Source: Rhodanobacter denitrificans
Lineage (GTDB): Bacteria; Pseudomonadota; Gammaproteobacteria; Xanthomonadales; Rhodanobacteraceae
DNA length: 64,000 bases
Direction: 5' to 3'
NCBI RefSeq assembly: GCF_000230695.2
Contig: NC_020541.1
Coordinates: 3,038,001-3,102,000, forward strand
Positions within the stretch are counted from its first letter, which is position 1. Each line of letters opens with the position of its first letter. Both the position numbers and the translations under genes were made by a program. Below, in pieces: positions 9,709 through 17,246 of the stretch. The notes beneath the pieces were generated by a model, which had not been told where the DNA came from, searched no databases, and saw nothing but the letters and a program-made list of their open reading frames with translations.

Positions 9709-10958
9709 GGGCGAGCCTCCACGGTCGACAGGAAAAGATGCGCGCGCCGGCGCACGCCGCGCAGCGTCCACCACGCGCTGCCCCACGCCAGCACCAGTGC
9801 CAGCCCGGCGACACGCGCCAGCCACGCCGACGGCCACAGCACGGCAGCCGGCAACAGCAGCAGCGGCAGTTGCGCCAGCAGCGCGCGGGTCTTCTCGGGC
9901 ACCGGCAGCAGCCGCTGCACGCCGGGCAGCTGCACGCCGCGGCCGATGCGCCGGTGCAGCTCGATCCAGCCGATGAAGGGCACGATCTCCAGCATCATGC
10001 CGGTGACCAGCAGCGGCAGCGCGACGCCCAGCCCCAGCGCACCGGCCAGCATGCCGCCGCGCACGTCCGCGAGCAACGCCAGTGCAGCCAGCGCCAGCAC
10101 CATCAGTCCGGCGCGCCAGCTCCACAGCAGCGGCCCGCGGCGCAGCCGCGGCGCACGCCATTGCAGCCACAGTCCGGCGACGGCGAACGCCAGCGTGAGC
10201 ACAGCCACCGTGCCGACCAGCCAGGCGCCACCGCCATCGACCAGACGCCAGATAGCCGCGCCGAGCAGCATCAGCACCGCGCTGCCCAGCCACGCCGCCT
10301 GCATCGGCTCGCGCACCGTGCCGGTACCCTGGAACATCGGCATCACCACCCGCGCCACGCTGGCCATCAGCACCACCACCCAGCCCAGCACGCCCCAGCC
10401 TGCATGCACGTCGGCGATGGCGGCCAGCGGCAAGGCCAGGCGCCCGGCAAGGCCCAGCGCCAGCAGGCCGCCGAGCAGCGCGGTGAGCACGGCGAAGCCG
10501 ATCGCCACGCCGAAGCCCGCGCGCAGCAGGCGCTGCCCGGCCGTGGTCAGCAGGCCGGGCACGGTCATCGCCGCCAGCAGCACGAAGGCCAGCGGCAGCA
10601 GCAGCGCCGCGGCGATCAGGGCCAGGCGCCAATGTTGGTGCAAACCGGCCACCAGCAGCAGCACACCGAGGTTGAACAGGCCATGCAGCCACGGCCCCAG
10701 CACCGCGCTGCCGCGCACCCGCACGCCGGCCGCGGCCGGCAGGAACTGCAGCACGCTGCCGAGCATCGCGTTGCCCAGCACGCCGAGCGTGAACACGTGC
10801 ACCAGCGCCAGCGTGGCCGGGTTCCAGCGCATGCGCAGCGCCACCTCGCCATCGACGATCAGCAGCGCGCCGGCCAGCATGCCCCAGCATGGCGCGCCGA
10901 GCAGGAAGCGCCGCGGCAGCGACGGCTTCGGCGCCTGCTCAAGCCGAAGCTGCGTCAT
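9705..10958 (-). CDS. nnrS: NnrS family multi-helix membrane protein
   Basis: Polytopic inner-membrane protein of 417 residues with about 12 hydrophobic segments. NnrS proteins are haem- and copper-containing and protect against nitrosative stress in denitrifiers and pathogens. Family-like features include the N-terminal FLLGAPCWGMLAGALLIVDG, HVFTLGVLGNAMLGSVLQF with its conserved His, and HAGWGVLGWVV near the middle; MLEIVPFIGWIELH lies towards the C-terminus. It is shorter and more divergent than the best-known members, so treat it as NnrS-like. It overlaps the DUF2249 gene by 20 bases and is co-transcribed with it. Confidence 0.8.
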   Translation of the reverse strand: MTQLRLEQAPKPSLPRRFLLGAPCWGMLAGALLIVDGEVALRMRWNPATLALVHVFTLGVLGNAMLGSVLQFLPAAAGVRVRGSAVLGPWLHGLFNLGVLLLVAGLHQHWRLALIAAALLLPLAFVLLAAMTVPGLLTTAGQRLLRAGFGVAIGFAVLTALLGGLLALGLAGRLALPLAAIADVHAGWGVLGWVVVLMASVARVVMPMFQGTGTVREPMQAAWLGSAVLMLLGAAIWRLVDGGGAWLVGTVAVLTLAFAVAGLWLQWRAPRLRRGPLLWSWRAGLMVLALAALALLADVRGGMLAGALGLGVALPLLVTGMMLEIVPFIGWIELHRRIGRGVQLPGVQRLLPVPEKTRALLAQLPLLLLPAAVLWPSAWLARVAGLALVLAWGSAWWTLRGVRRRAHLFLSTVEARP

Positions 10959-11220
10959 CGCCGTCCGGGCAGCGGATCAGCACGCGCGCGCCGCCGGTCG
11001 GCAGGGCGAACGCCGTCGTCCGCATGCCGCGCGATGCCAGTGCGTCGAGCAGCGGCAGCGGCATCAGCGGCGTGAGCACCTGCACCGCCTGCCCCGGCAA
11101 CAGCGCCTCGGCTGCCGCCAGCGCGCGCAGCATCGGCTCGGGCGACGGCAGCCAGCGCAGGTCGAGTTCGGGAAGTACCGCGTCGTCGACGCGGTGTTGC
11201 GGGGAGGGTTTCGCGTGCAT
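10939..11220 (-). CDS. DUF2249-type small protein of the denitrification region
   Basis: A 93-residue protein with the compact alpha/beta pattern of DUF2249/TusA-like domains: LDLRWLPSPEPMLRALAAAEALLPGQ, then QVLTPLMPLPLLDALASRGM. DUF2249 proteins recur beside denitrification genes, but their chemistry is undefined. TusA-like proteins handle sulfur, but no conserved cysteine at the usual place is visible (only one Cys, near the C-terminus). The ATG at 11220 is 41 bases from the centre of an FNR-like box, so the mRNA may be nearly leaderless, or the real start may be the GTG at codon 11. First gene of the nnrS operon. Confidence 0.72.
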   Translation of the reverse strand: MHAKPSPQHRVDDAVLPELDLRWLPSPEPMLRALAAAEALLPGQAVQVLTPLMPLPLLDALASRGMRTTAFALPTGGARVLIRCPDGDDAASA

Positions 11221-11254
11221 GGCGCCATCTCAACGCAGCGGCGGCGCCGGCGCG

Positions 11255-11268
11255 CTGACCTGGGTCAA
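11255..11268 (-). promoter_or_regulatory. FNR/DNR-like box upstream of the DUF2249-nnrS-DGC operon
   Basis: The minus strand reads TTGAC-CCAG-GTCAG, matching nine of ten conserved half-site bases of a TTGAC-N4-GTCAA box. Its centre (11261.5) is 41 bases before the annotated ATG. A class II activator site at -41.5 would put the transcription start almost on the start codon. The site is supported by similar boxes upstream of the porin and nirK genes. Confidence 0.6.
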
Positions 11269-11294
11269 CGCGCCGGTGCGCATGGCGGTTTCGT

Positions 11295-12554
11295 TCAAGG
11301 TGCACCGGCCACGGCCTGCCGGCCGTGCCATTCCAGTTGCAGCCACAGTTTCGCGCTGTCGCGGCCGAAATCGTCGGCGCGATAGTCCGCCACCTTCAGC
11401 AGGCCGCTGAGGCCCGGCGCCAGCGGAAACGTCAGCGCGGCATCCCACTCGCTGCCGTAGCGAGCGCCGCGGTCGGCGCGGTAGTCGTGATATGCCACGC
11501 TCCAGCCCGGCTTGCCGGCAGCGCCGCCGCGACCGAAGCTGCCGTTGACGCCGACGTAGCGATCCTCCAGCCCGCCGGGCGGGGTCACGCCGAACTGGTC
11601 GTCCCAGCCATTGAACGCGTGCAGCGTGGCCAGCGGCGTCTGCAGCGCGTGCCGGCCGTCGCCGCCCAGGTGCTCCCAGCCCAGCTTCGCGGTGATCCCG
11701 GACTGCGTCCAGCTCGGCTCCAGCAGCCAGTAGCCGTGTGCGAAATGCTGCGGGTTGTTGGCGTAGTCGTACTGCCGCGCCGCTTCCAGCGTCCAGCCGA
11801 GACCGTTGCCTTCGCGCAGCGCCTTGCCGCTCCAGCGCAGGCCGTAGGTGGCACTGGAAGCGCTGGCCACGTCGCGGTCCTCGTGCAGGTAGGCATAGCC
11901 GACCCATTGCTGGGCATCCCGGCTCCAGGCCAGGTTGAACAGATGGGTGTTCAACTTGCGCTCGCGCGCGAGCGGATTCAGCGCATCGCGGCCGGCCACC
12001 CGGTGCACGCGGTCGAGCCAGTCGTAGCGCAGCGTCAGCGCCGCCGACGGCCGCCAGCGCAATTCGAGCGCGTCGAAGGTCTGCTCGTGCTGGCGCCAGC
12101 CGACGTTGCCGACCCAGCGCTGGTTGTCCAGCAGCAGCCGCTGGCGGCCCGCACTGGCGCCGAGCTTCTCGCCCTGCCAGCGCAGCCAGTACTGGTTGAA
12201 CTCGCCGCCGCGCGGATCGGTCACCGCCGGATACGCGGTGCGGCCATTGGCGCCGCTGTTGTAGCGGCTGCCGGCGCTGGCCACGCCGGCGCCTTCGACC
12301 AGGCCGCTCCAGCCGTGCCCGAACTCGCCATGCAGGCCGAGGCGCAGGCGCACGGTGTCGGCCTCGGCGCTGCGCGCGAACGCATCGTCATCGACCCGCT
12401 CGTGACGCAGGCGGGCATCCCACTCCAGTTGCCAGGACGGTCCGGCCGATGCTGCCGGCTCGCCGGTACTGACGGTTCCGCCGGTCGCCCAGGCCGGTGC
12501 GGCCAGGATGGCGAGCAGGCAGGCGGCCGAAAGACGGTTGCGTGCATGATTCAT
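11295..12554 (-). CDS. AlgE-like (alginate export family) outer-membrane beta-barrel porin
   Basis: A 419-residue outer-membrane protein with a signal peptide (LSAACLLAILAAPAWA) followed by alternating beta-strand sequence and an aromatic final strand (AKLWLQLEWHG). The pattern WQLEWDARLRHERVDDDAF, RQRLLLDNQRWVGNVGWRQ and TFDALELRW is that of the alginate-export family of barrels, members of which often occur beside denitrification genes. Alginate synthesis genes are absent here, so passage of nitrite/nitrate or another small solute is more likely; this is inference. The Shine-Dalgarno sequence AAGGGAG precedes the ATG. It lies between nirK and the nnrS operon with its own FNR-like box. Confidence 0.75.
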   Translation of the reverse strand: MNHARNRLSAACLLAILAAPAWATGGTVSTGEPAASAGPSWQLEWDARLRHERVDDDAFARSAEADTVRLRLGLHGEFGHGWSGLVEGAGVASAGSRYNSGANGRTAYPAVTDPRGGEFNQYWLRWQGEKLGASAGRQRLLLDNQRWVGNVGWRQHEQTFDALELRWRPSAALTLRYDWLDRVHRVAGRDALNPLARERKLNTHLFNLAWSRDAQQWVGYAYLHEDRDVASASSATYGLRWSGKALREGNGLGWTLEAARQYDYANNPQHFAHGYWLLEPSWTQSGITAKLGWEHLGGDGRHALQTPLATLHAFNGWDDQFGVTPPGGLEDRYVGVNGSFGRGGAAGKPGWSVAYHDYRADRGARYGSEWDAALTFPLAPGLSGLLKVADYRADDFGRDSAKLWLQLEWHGRQAVAGAP

Positions 12555-12607
12555 GGTGTTGCTCCCTTGAGGTCGGCGCAGTCTCGAAGCCGGCGCGCGC
12601 GCCCGGG

Positions 12608-12621
12608 CTGATCCCGGTCAA
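12608..12621 (-). promoter_or_regulatory. FNR/DNR-like box upstream of the porin gene
   Basis: The minus strand reads TTGAC-CGGG-ATCAG. The box centre (12614.5) lies 60 bases before the porin ATG, almost the same distance as the nirK box (63 bases). This fits a -41.5 activator site with a leader of about 20 bases. Confidence 0.6.
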
Positions 12622-12682
12622 GTACCGCTCATGCAAGGTGCGGCTGTGACAACGCACCGCGGCCACGCTGGCCGTCGAAACG

Positions 12683-12711
12683 ACAACGCCGGCCACGGGG
12701 GTCGGCGTTGT
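12683..12711 (-). terminator. Hairpin downstream of nirK, candidate terminator
   Basis: An inverted repeat (ACAACGCCGGCC / GGTCGGCGTTGT, one mismatch, 5-base loop) begins about 60 bases after the nirK stop. In the minus-strand transcript it is followed by GTTTC, a weak T tract. It may end the nirK message or act as an mRNA stabiliser. Confidence 0.4.
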
Positions 12712-12772
12712 TTCACGCAGTGCTTCGTCTGGACGTCTTTACTTCCAGACAGTTTTTCAAGAACGGCCCGGA

Positions 12773-14290
12773 TCAGTGCTCCGGTGCCGCCGCGGCGGGT
12801 GCCTCGGCGCGCGCCTTGGTCACCTCTTCCTTGCTGAACTGCCCGCCCGGGTTGCCCCAGCTGTTCAGCACGTAGGTGAGGATGTTCGCCACTTCGTCGT
12901 CGTTGAGCTGGCTCATCGGCGGCATCACCGAGTCGTACTCGTGGCCGTTCACCGTGACCTTGCCGGACAGGCCGTGCGTCACGATGGTCATCGCCCGCTT
13001 CGGGTCGGCCGCCAGGAAGTCCGACTTGGCCAGCGGCGGGAACACGTTCGGCAGGCCCTCGCCGTTCGCCTGATGGCACACCGAGCAGGTCCCGGTGAAC
13101 AGCTGCTTGCCCGCCGCGACCTGCTCGGCCTTGGTCAGCGTGCCGGCCGCATGCGCCGTCGCCGCCGTGGTCACCGCCTTCAGGTTCGGCTCCGAGCGGT
13201 CGCCCAGGTAGACCGAGTCCACTTCCTTGCCCGAGTAGATCGTCTTGTCTTCCGGGCCGTCCACCTTGAGGATGCCCAGCGCGCCCTTGTTGAACGCGCG
13301 GAAGATCGAGTGGTCGACCAGCACGTAGCTGCCCGGCACGTCGGTGTGGAACTCCACCATCGCCGCGCCGCCGGACGGGATCAGCGTGGTCTGCACGTTG
13401 TGCTGCGCCACCGTGCCGCCTTCGGGCTGCACCTTGTCGAAGATCTCGCCGATCACGTGGAAGCTCGACACCAGGTTCGGCCCGCCGTTGCCCACGAACA
13501 GCCGCACCGTCTGGTTGGTCTTGGCGGTCAGTGCGTTGTCGCCGGTGAGCGCGCCTTCCCTGCCGTTGAACAGCACGTAGGTCGGGTGCTCGTCGATCGC
13601 CTTCTCCATGTCGAACGGCTGGTGGCCCTTCTGCCGGTACTTGCCGGTGGTGTAGAAGTCGCCCTGCATCACGTAGTACTCGTGGTCGACCTTCGGCAAG
13701 CCTTCCGGCGGCTCGACCAGGATCAGCCCGTACATGCCGTTGGCGATGTGCATGCCCACCGGCGCGGTGGCGCAGTGGTAGACGTAGATGCCCTGGTTCA
13801 GCGCCTTGAAGGTGAAGCGCGATTCATGCCCCGGCGCGGTGAAACTCGACGCCGCGCCGCCGCCCGGCCCGGTCACCCCGTGCAGGTCGATGTTGTGCGG
13901 CATCTTGCTGTCCGGCGCGTTCTTCAGGTGGAACTCCACCGTGTCGCCCTGGCGCACCCGGATGAAGCTGCCCGGCACGGTGCCACCGAAGGTCCAGAAC
14001 GTGTAGCTCACGCCTTCGGAGATCGGCATCTCCTTCTCCACCACCTCCAGCTCCACGATCACCTTCGCCGGGTAGTTGCGGTTCACCGGCGGCGGCACAT
14101 GCGGCGGGCTGGTCAGCACCGCGTGGATCGGCTCACCCTGCGGCGGACCGAAGTCGCCGTGGGTGGCGGCGATCGCGGCGGGGCTGGCGTCAGCCTCCCC
14201 TACCGGCGATACCGCGGACGGCTTGCCGGAGCAGCCGGCAAGCGCCAGCGCGCCTGCCGCGGCAAGAATGAGGAACAACGAACGTGACAT
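12773..14290 (-). CDS. nirK: Copper nitrite reductase NirK, lipoprotein, with C-terminal cytochrome c
   Basis: Reduces nitrite to nitric oxide in the periplasm, the defining step of denitrification. It has 505 residues. A lipobox (ALALAGC, C20) predicts membrane anchoring. Two cupredoxin domains follow: MPHNIDLHG gives type-1 and type-2 copper histidines plus the catalytic Asp, [16 protein letters not shown] gives the class II-type copper loop, and [11 protein letters not shown] and VDHSIF complete the T2 site. From about residue 385 there is a fused cytochrome c with C402-x-x-C405-H406 and a likely Met ligand in SVMPPMSQL. The fused haem probably takes electrons directly from a quinol-oxidising chain such as bc1. 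A strong AGGGAG ribosome site precedes the ATG. Confidence 0.95.
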   Translation of the reverse strand: MSRSLFLILAAAGALALAGCSGKPSAVSPVGEADASPAAIAATHGDFGPPQGEPIHAVLTSPPHVPPPVNRNYPAKVIVELEVVEKEMPISEGVSYTFWTFGGTVPGSFIRVRQGDTVEFHLKNAPDSKMPHNIDLHGVTGPGGGAASSFTAPGHESRFTFKALNQGIYVYHCATAPVGMHIANGMYGLILVEPPEGLPKVDHEYYVMQGDFYTTGKYRQKGHQPFDMEKAIDEHPTYVLFNGREGALTGDNALTAKTNQTVRLFVGNGGPNLVSSFHVIGEIFDKVQPEGGTVAQHNVQTTLIPSGGAAMVEFHTDVPGSYVLVDHSIFRAFNKGALGILKVDGPEDKTIYSGKEVDSVYLGDRSEPNLKAVTTAATAHAAGTLTKAEQVAAGKQLFTGTCSVCHQANGEGLPNVFPPLAKSDFLAADPKRAMTIVTHGLSGKVTVNGHEYDSVMPPMSQLNDDEVANILTYVLNSWGNPGGQFSKEEVTKARAEAPAAAAPEH

Positions 14291-14346
14291 GGGTATCTCC
14301 CTGTGGTTTCTGCGTGCAGAGCCTAGGGAGACGTCGCGAAACGCGC

Positions 14347-14360
14347 TTGATGTATGTCAT
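14347..14360 (-). promoter_or_regulatory. FNR/DNR-like box and -10 element of the nirK promoter
   Basis: The plus strand reads TTGAT-GTAT-GTCAT, an imperfect FNR box with one perfect half. On the minus strand a -10-like TAGGCT lies at 14325-14320, which predicts a transcription start near 14313 and places the box centre at about -40.5. That is the class II FNR position, with a leader of about 23 bases to the nirK ATG. Confidence 0.6.
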
Positions 14361-14416
14361 CTCTGTCGATGGAAAACGGCTGCTGCGTCAAGCCGCCACA
14401 GCTGCCGCGAAGCCAC

Positions 14417-15178
14417 TCACTGCGGCAGCAGATTCTTGCCGATCTCGCGCAGTCTCTCGGGGTCGCGCAACACCATTTCGCGCCCCTCCAGTTCGATCAA
14501 TCCCTGCTGGCGGAAACGGCTGAGCACGCGGCTCACCGTCTCGGCCGCCAGGCGCAGGTAGTTGGCGATGTCGCCGCGCGACATGCTGAGATGGAAGCGC
14601 GTGCCGGAGAAGCCGCGCTCCTCGTAACGCGCAGCCAGGTCGGTGAGGAAGGCGGCCATGCGCACGTCGGCGTTGTGGTCGCCGGCCAGCAAGGTGGCCA
14701 TGCCGAGCTCCTTGCTGATCAGCCGGAACAACCGCTGCTGCACCGCCGGCATGCGCGTGGCCAGCGCGCTCATCGCGGGGAACGAGAAGCGGCAGAAGTA
14801 GGCCGTGTCCAGCGCCACCGCATCGCACGGAAACTGATCCGGGTAGATCGCGTTGAGGCCGATCACCTCGCCGGGCAGGTAGAAGCCGAGTACCTGTTCG
14901 CGTCCGGCAGGGTCGACCATGCTGGTCTTCACCGTGCCGGCGCGCACCGCGAAGATCGAGCGGAACGGATCGCCGGTGCGGAAGATGTGCTCGCCGGCGT
15001 GGAACGGCCCCACGTGCTCGACCAGGCAGTGCAGCGCAACCAGCTCCGGCTTGCCGTAACCTTCGGCGATGCATGCGCCGGAGAATGCGCAGGTGCGGCA
15101 GAAGTGCGTCTCGTCGCCATCGTCGGCGATCGGGCTGGGCGGTTCGGGCAGGCGGCCTGCCGAGTGGTTGTGGCGCAT
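14417..15178 (-). CDS. fnr: Fnr-type [4Fe-4S] oxygen-sensing transcription regulator
   Basis: CRP/FNR-family activator of 253 residues. The N-terminal cysteines C27, C30 and C36 (HFCRTCAFSGACIAEG) and C118 (FPCDA) correspond to the four cluster ligands of E. coli FNR, so an oxygen-labile cluster is expected. A cyclic-nucleotide-like barrel covers about residues 48-150. The HTH at 195-232 contains E213-T-V-S216-R217, the residues that in FNR read TTGAT half-sites. It is adjacent to nirK and convergent with no other gene. Its probable targets are the four boxes found between 9.3 and 14.4 kb. It resembles FNR/Anr rather than the cluster-free Dnr/NnrR NO sensors. Confidence 0.92.
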   Translation of the reverse strand: MRHNHSAGRLPEPPSPIADDGDETHFCRTCAFSGACIAEGYGKPELVALHCLVEHVGPFHAGEHIFRTGDPFRSIFAVRAGTVKTSMVDPAGREQVLGFYLPGEVIGLNAIYPDQFPCDAVALDTAYFCRFSFPAMSALATRMPAVQQRLFRLISKELGMATLLAGDHNADVRMAAFLTDLAARYEERGFSGTRFHLSMSRGDIANYLRLAAETVSRVLSRFRQQGLIELEGREMVLRDPERLREIGKNLLPQ

Positions 15179-15616
15179 GGGGAACCTGTGGGGATCGCGC
15201 GTGGGGTTCGGGCGTGATGGCGCCAGGTCGCAGCCATCACGTCAACATGGGGCGGAACATATCGCGATGATACGCAACGGCGACGGTTGCGGTGGGCAAT
15301 GCCGCGGGGCATGACGTCGCAGCAACGACTGCGCCCGGTTTTTGCCGGCCCGGAAAGAACAAGGGCCGGCATCGGGCGCCCGAAGTTGGACTCGAACCGG
15401 CGCCCCCTGATCAACAGCCCACCAGATTCTCCCGAAGCAACCATCGGCCCCCGCGACCCTGATCCTTCATGTACGCGGACTATGCTGGGCGGGCACATCG
15501 GGCGGAGCGTCATGATCGCTTCAAGACACTGAAATAAAACAGAAATATTTTAAACAGCGCTCAAGCTCCCTACCCGATCTGCCGCTAAACAAGCTCCTCC
15601 GACAGCCGGTATCCCC
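15179..15616. other. Intergenic region: fnr upstream, tRNA remnant, AT-rich patch
   Basis: No convincing gene in these 438 bases. From fnr outward it holds an 8-base perfect inverted repeat (GCCGGCCC / GGGCCGGC) near 15344-15370, the truncated tRNA-Asn copy at 15374-15417, and an AT-rich patch around 15530-15560 that could hold the promoter of the following chemoreceptor gene. A sigma-28-like match there was judged too weak. Confidence 0.6.
15374..15417 (-). pseudogene. Truncated tRNA-Asn copy (3' half), candidate att site
   Basis: Aligns with bases 19176-19220 of the intact tRNA-Asn: anticodon loop with GTT, variable region, T arm and 3' acceptor. Bases 15375-15398 are identical to 19177-19200 (24 of 24). 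The D arm and 5' acceptor are missing, the T stem is mispaired, and the terminal CCA reads CCC, so it cannot be a working tRNA. Same orientation as the intact gene, 3.8 kb away on its 3' side, as expected for the far end of an element integrated at the tRNA 3' end. Confidence 0.75.
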
Positions 15617-17230
15617 ATGCTTCCGCGATTGTCTCTCCCCTCGCCGTCCTCGTTTGGTGCACGCCTGATCGCCCGTCTCGCGGGTACGGTGGCGCTGTTG
15701 TTGCTGGTGCTGCTGGTGTCGGCCGGATTGCTCAACCGCTCCGACATGCGGCTGCAGAGCATGGTGTCCGAAACGCTCGCACCCGCCTCGGCGGTGGGAC
15801 ATATCCAGAACGACTACGCCACGGTGCTGCAGACACTCACCCACGCCGCGCTCACCGAGCTGCCCTCGTCGGTCGACGATGCGCAGACGTTGATCGAGGC
15901 GCGCCGCGTGAGCATCGCCAGGTACCGGCAACGCCTGCTCGAGAGCGGCCTGGGAGCGCAGCAGAAGCAGCTGATCGGCCTGATCGACGTGCATCGCGCC
16001 GCAGCCGACCAGGCGGTGGACGAGGCCATGCAGCTGCTCAAGGCGGAACAGTTCGACCTGGCGCGGCTGAAAATATCCGGCGACGTCTACGACACCTTCG
16101 GCCCGCTGCAGAGCGACTTCTCCAACCTGTTCGGTTCGGCGCTGGACGACGGCCAGGCCACAGCCGCCGCCCAGCACCGGGTCAACAAGGTCGGTCTCTA
16201 TACCCTGGTCGCGCTGGTGCTGGCGGCGATGGGCCTCACGCTGTGGATGGACCTGCGCATCCTGCGCCAGCTCACCAGGCGGCTGATAGCCGCCACGCGC
16301 GTGGCGTCGCGGATCAGCGAGGGTGCGCTGGGCACGCCGGTCGACCCCGGTCGCAACGACGAGATCGGTCGCCTGCTGGTCGGTCTCGGCGGCATGGACA
16401 GACAACTCGTGCAGGTGGTGCGACGCGTGCGCCAGCGTGCCGACACCCTCAGCCACGGCGCATCGGGCATGGCCGACGGCAACGATGCGCTGAGCCGGCG
16501 CACCGAGCTGCAGGCGATGCGGCTGGAGCAGACCTCCGGCGCCATGTCCCGCATCACCGCCACTCTGACCGGGCATCGGCAGCTCGGCACGCAGGTCGAT
16601 CGCGCGGTGGACGAGGCACGCTGCCAGGCCGGGCTGGGCCGCACCGCGGTCGGCGAGGCGATCGATGCCATGGGCGCGATCGAGCGCAGCAGCCGCCGCA
16701 TGGGCGACATGCTCGACCTGATCGACCGGGTTGCCTTCCAGACCCGGCTGCTGGCACTCAACGCCGCAGTCGAGGCCGCGCGTGCCGGTCAGCATGGCAA
16801 GGGTTTCGCCGTGGTCGCCATGGAGGTCCGCGAACTGGCGCAGCGCAGCTCGGAGGCCGCGCGCGACATTCGCCGCCTGATCACCGGCAGCGAACAAGCC
16901 GTGCGCACTGGCCTGGAGCGGGTGAGCCGCACCGGCGAGGTGATCGAGAGCATCGGCAGCAGCGTTGACCGCCTGGCCGAGACGGTGACCGCCATCCTCG
17001 CGGCAGGCCGCGCCCAGGCGGACGAGATCGCGGCGGCCAGCCAGGCGGTGATCGCCATGGACGCGATGACCCAGGAGAACGCCGCACTCGGCGAACAGGC
17101 TGCAGCCGCCAGCCGCGCCATGCTGGAGAGCGTCACCGCGCTGGTGCGCGACGTGGGCTTCTTCACCCTCCCGGACGAGGCAGCCGTCGCGGAACCGGCT
17201 GCCCTGCGGCCGGCCGAGGCACTCGCATGA
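15617..17230 (+). CDS. Divergent methyl-accepting chemotaxis protein
   Basis: A 537-residue chemoreceptor: a membrane helix near residues 17-39, a four-helix-type periplasmic sensor to about 195, a second membrane helix (about 198-216), HAMP, and a cytoplasmic signalling coil. The hairpin tip reads [21 protein letters not shown] followed by QHGKGF, where ordinary receptors have T-N-x-L and EQGRGF. Two conserved tip residues are therefore changed (the N after FQT to R, and the E of GEQG to Q), and the methylation regions are weak. It has no W-x-x-F tail. It precedes an EAL-GGDEF gene by 16 bases, probably one operon. Signalling to c-di-GMP turnover rather than to flagella is an inference. Confidence 0.85.
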   Translation: MLPRLSLPSPSSFGARLIARLAGTVALLLLVLLVSAGLLNRSDMRLQSMVSETLAPASAVGHIQNDYATVLQTLTHAALTELPSSVDDAQTLIEARRVSIARYRQRLLESGLGAQQKQLIGLIDVHRAAADQAVDEAMQLLKAEQFDLARLKISGDVYDTFGPLQSDFSNLFGSALDDGQATAAAQHRVNKVGLYTLVALVLAAMGLTLWMDLRILRQLTRRLIAATRVASRISEGALGTPVDPGRNDEIGRLLVGLGGMDRQLVQVVRRVRQRADTLSHGASGMADGNDALSRRTELQAMRLEQTSGAMSRITATLTGHRQLGTQVDRAVDEARCQAGLGRTAVGEAIDAMGAIERSSRRMGDMLDLIDRVAFQTRLLALNAAVEAARAGQHGKGFAVVAMEVRELAQRSSEAARDIRRLITGSEQAVRTGLERVSRTGEVIESIGSSVDRLAETVTAILAAGRAQADEIAAASQAVIAMDAMTQENAALGEQAAAASRAMLESVTALVRDVGFFTLPDEAAVAEPAALRPAEALA

Positions 17231-17246
17231 GCACGGAACTCCCGCC

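Noticed and set aside
9418..11385. Long plus-strand open frames (up to 655 codons) over the NnrS region
   Set aside because: Ser/Arg/Pro-rich composition with no motif, exactly opposite well-supported genes; produced by high GC and rare stop codons.
14356..14416. Second FNR box for autoregulation in the fnr 3' region or upstream of fnr
   Set aside because: Only single half-sites (GTCAAC near 15241) were found upstream of fnr; no paired site with 4-base spacing.
15344..15370. Inverted repeat GCCGGCCC / GGGCCGGC as a terminator of the tRNA remnant
   Set aside because: Perfect stem but no T tract on either strand; it looks like a diverged copy of the real tRNA terminator region.
15560..15600. 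Sigma-28 (flagellar) promoter before the receptor gene at 15617
   Set aside because: TAAA and CCCGATCT are present but 18 bases apart instead of about 15 and the second half matches poorly.
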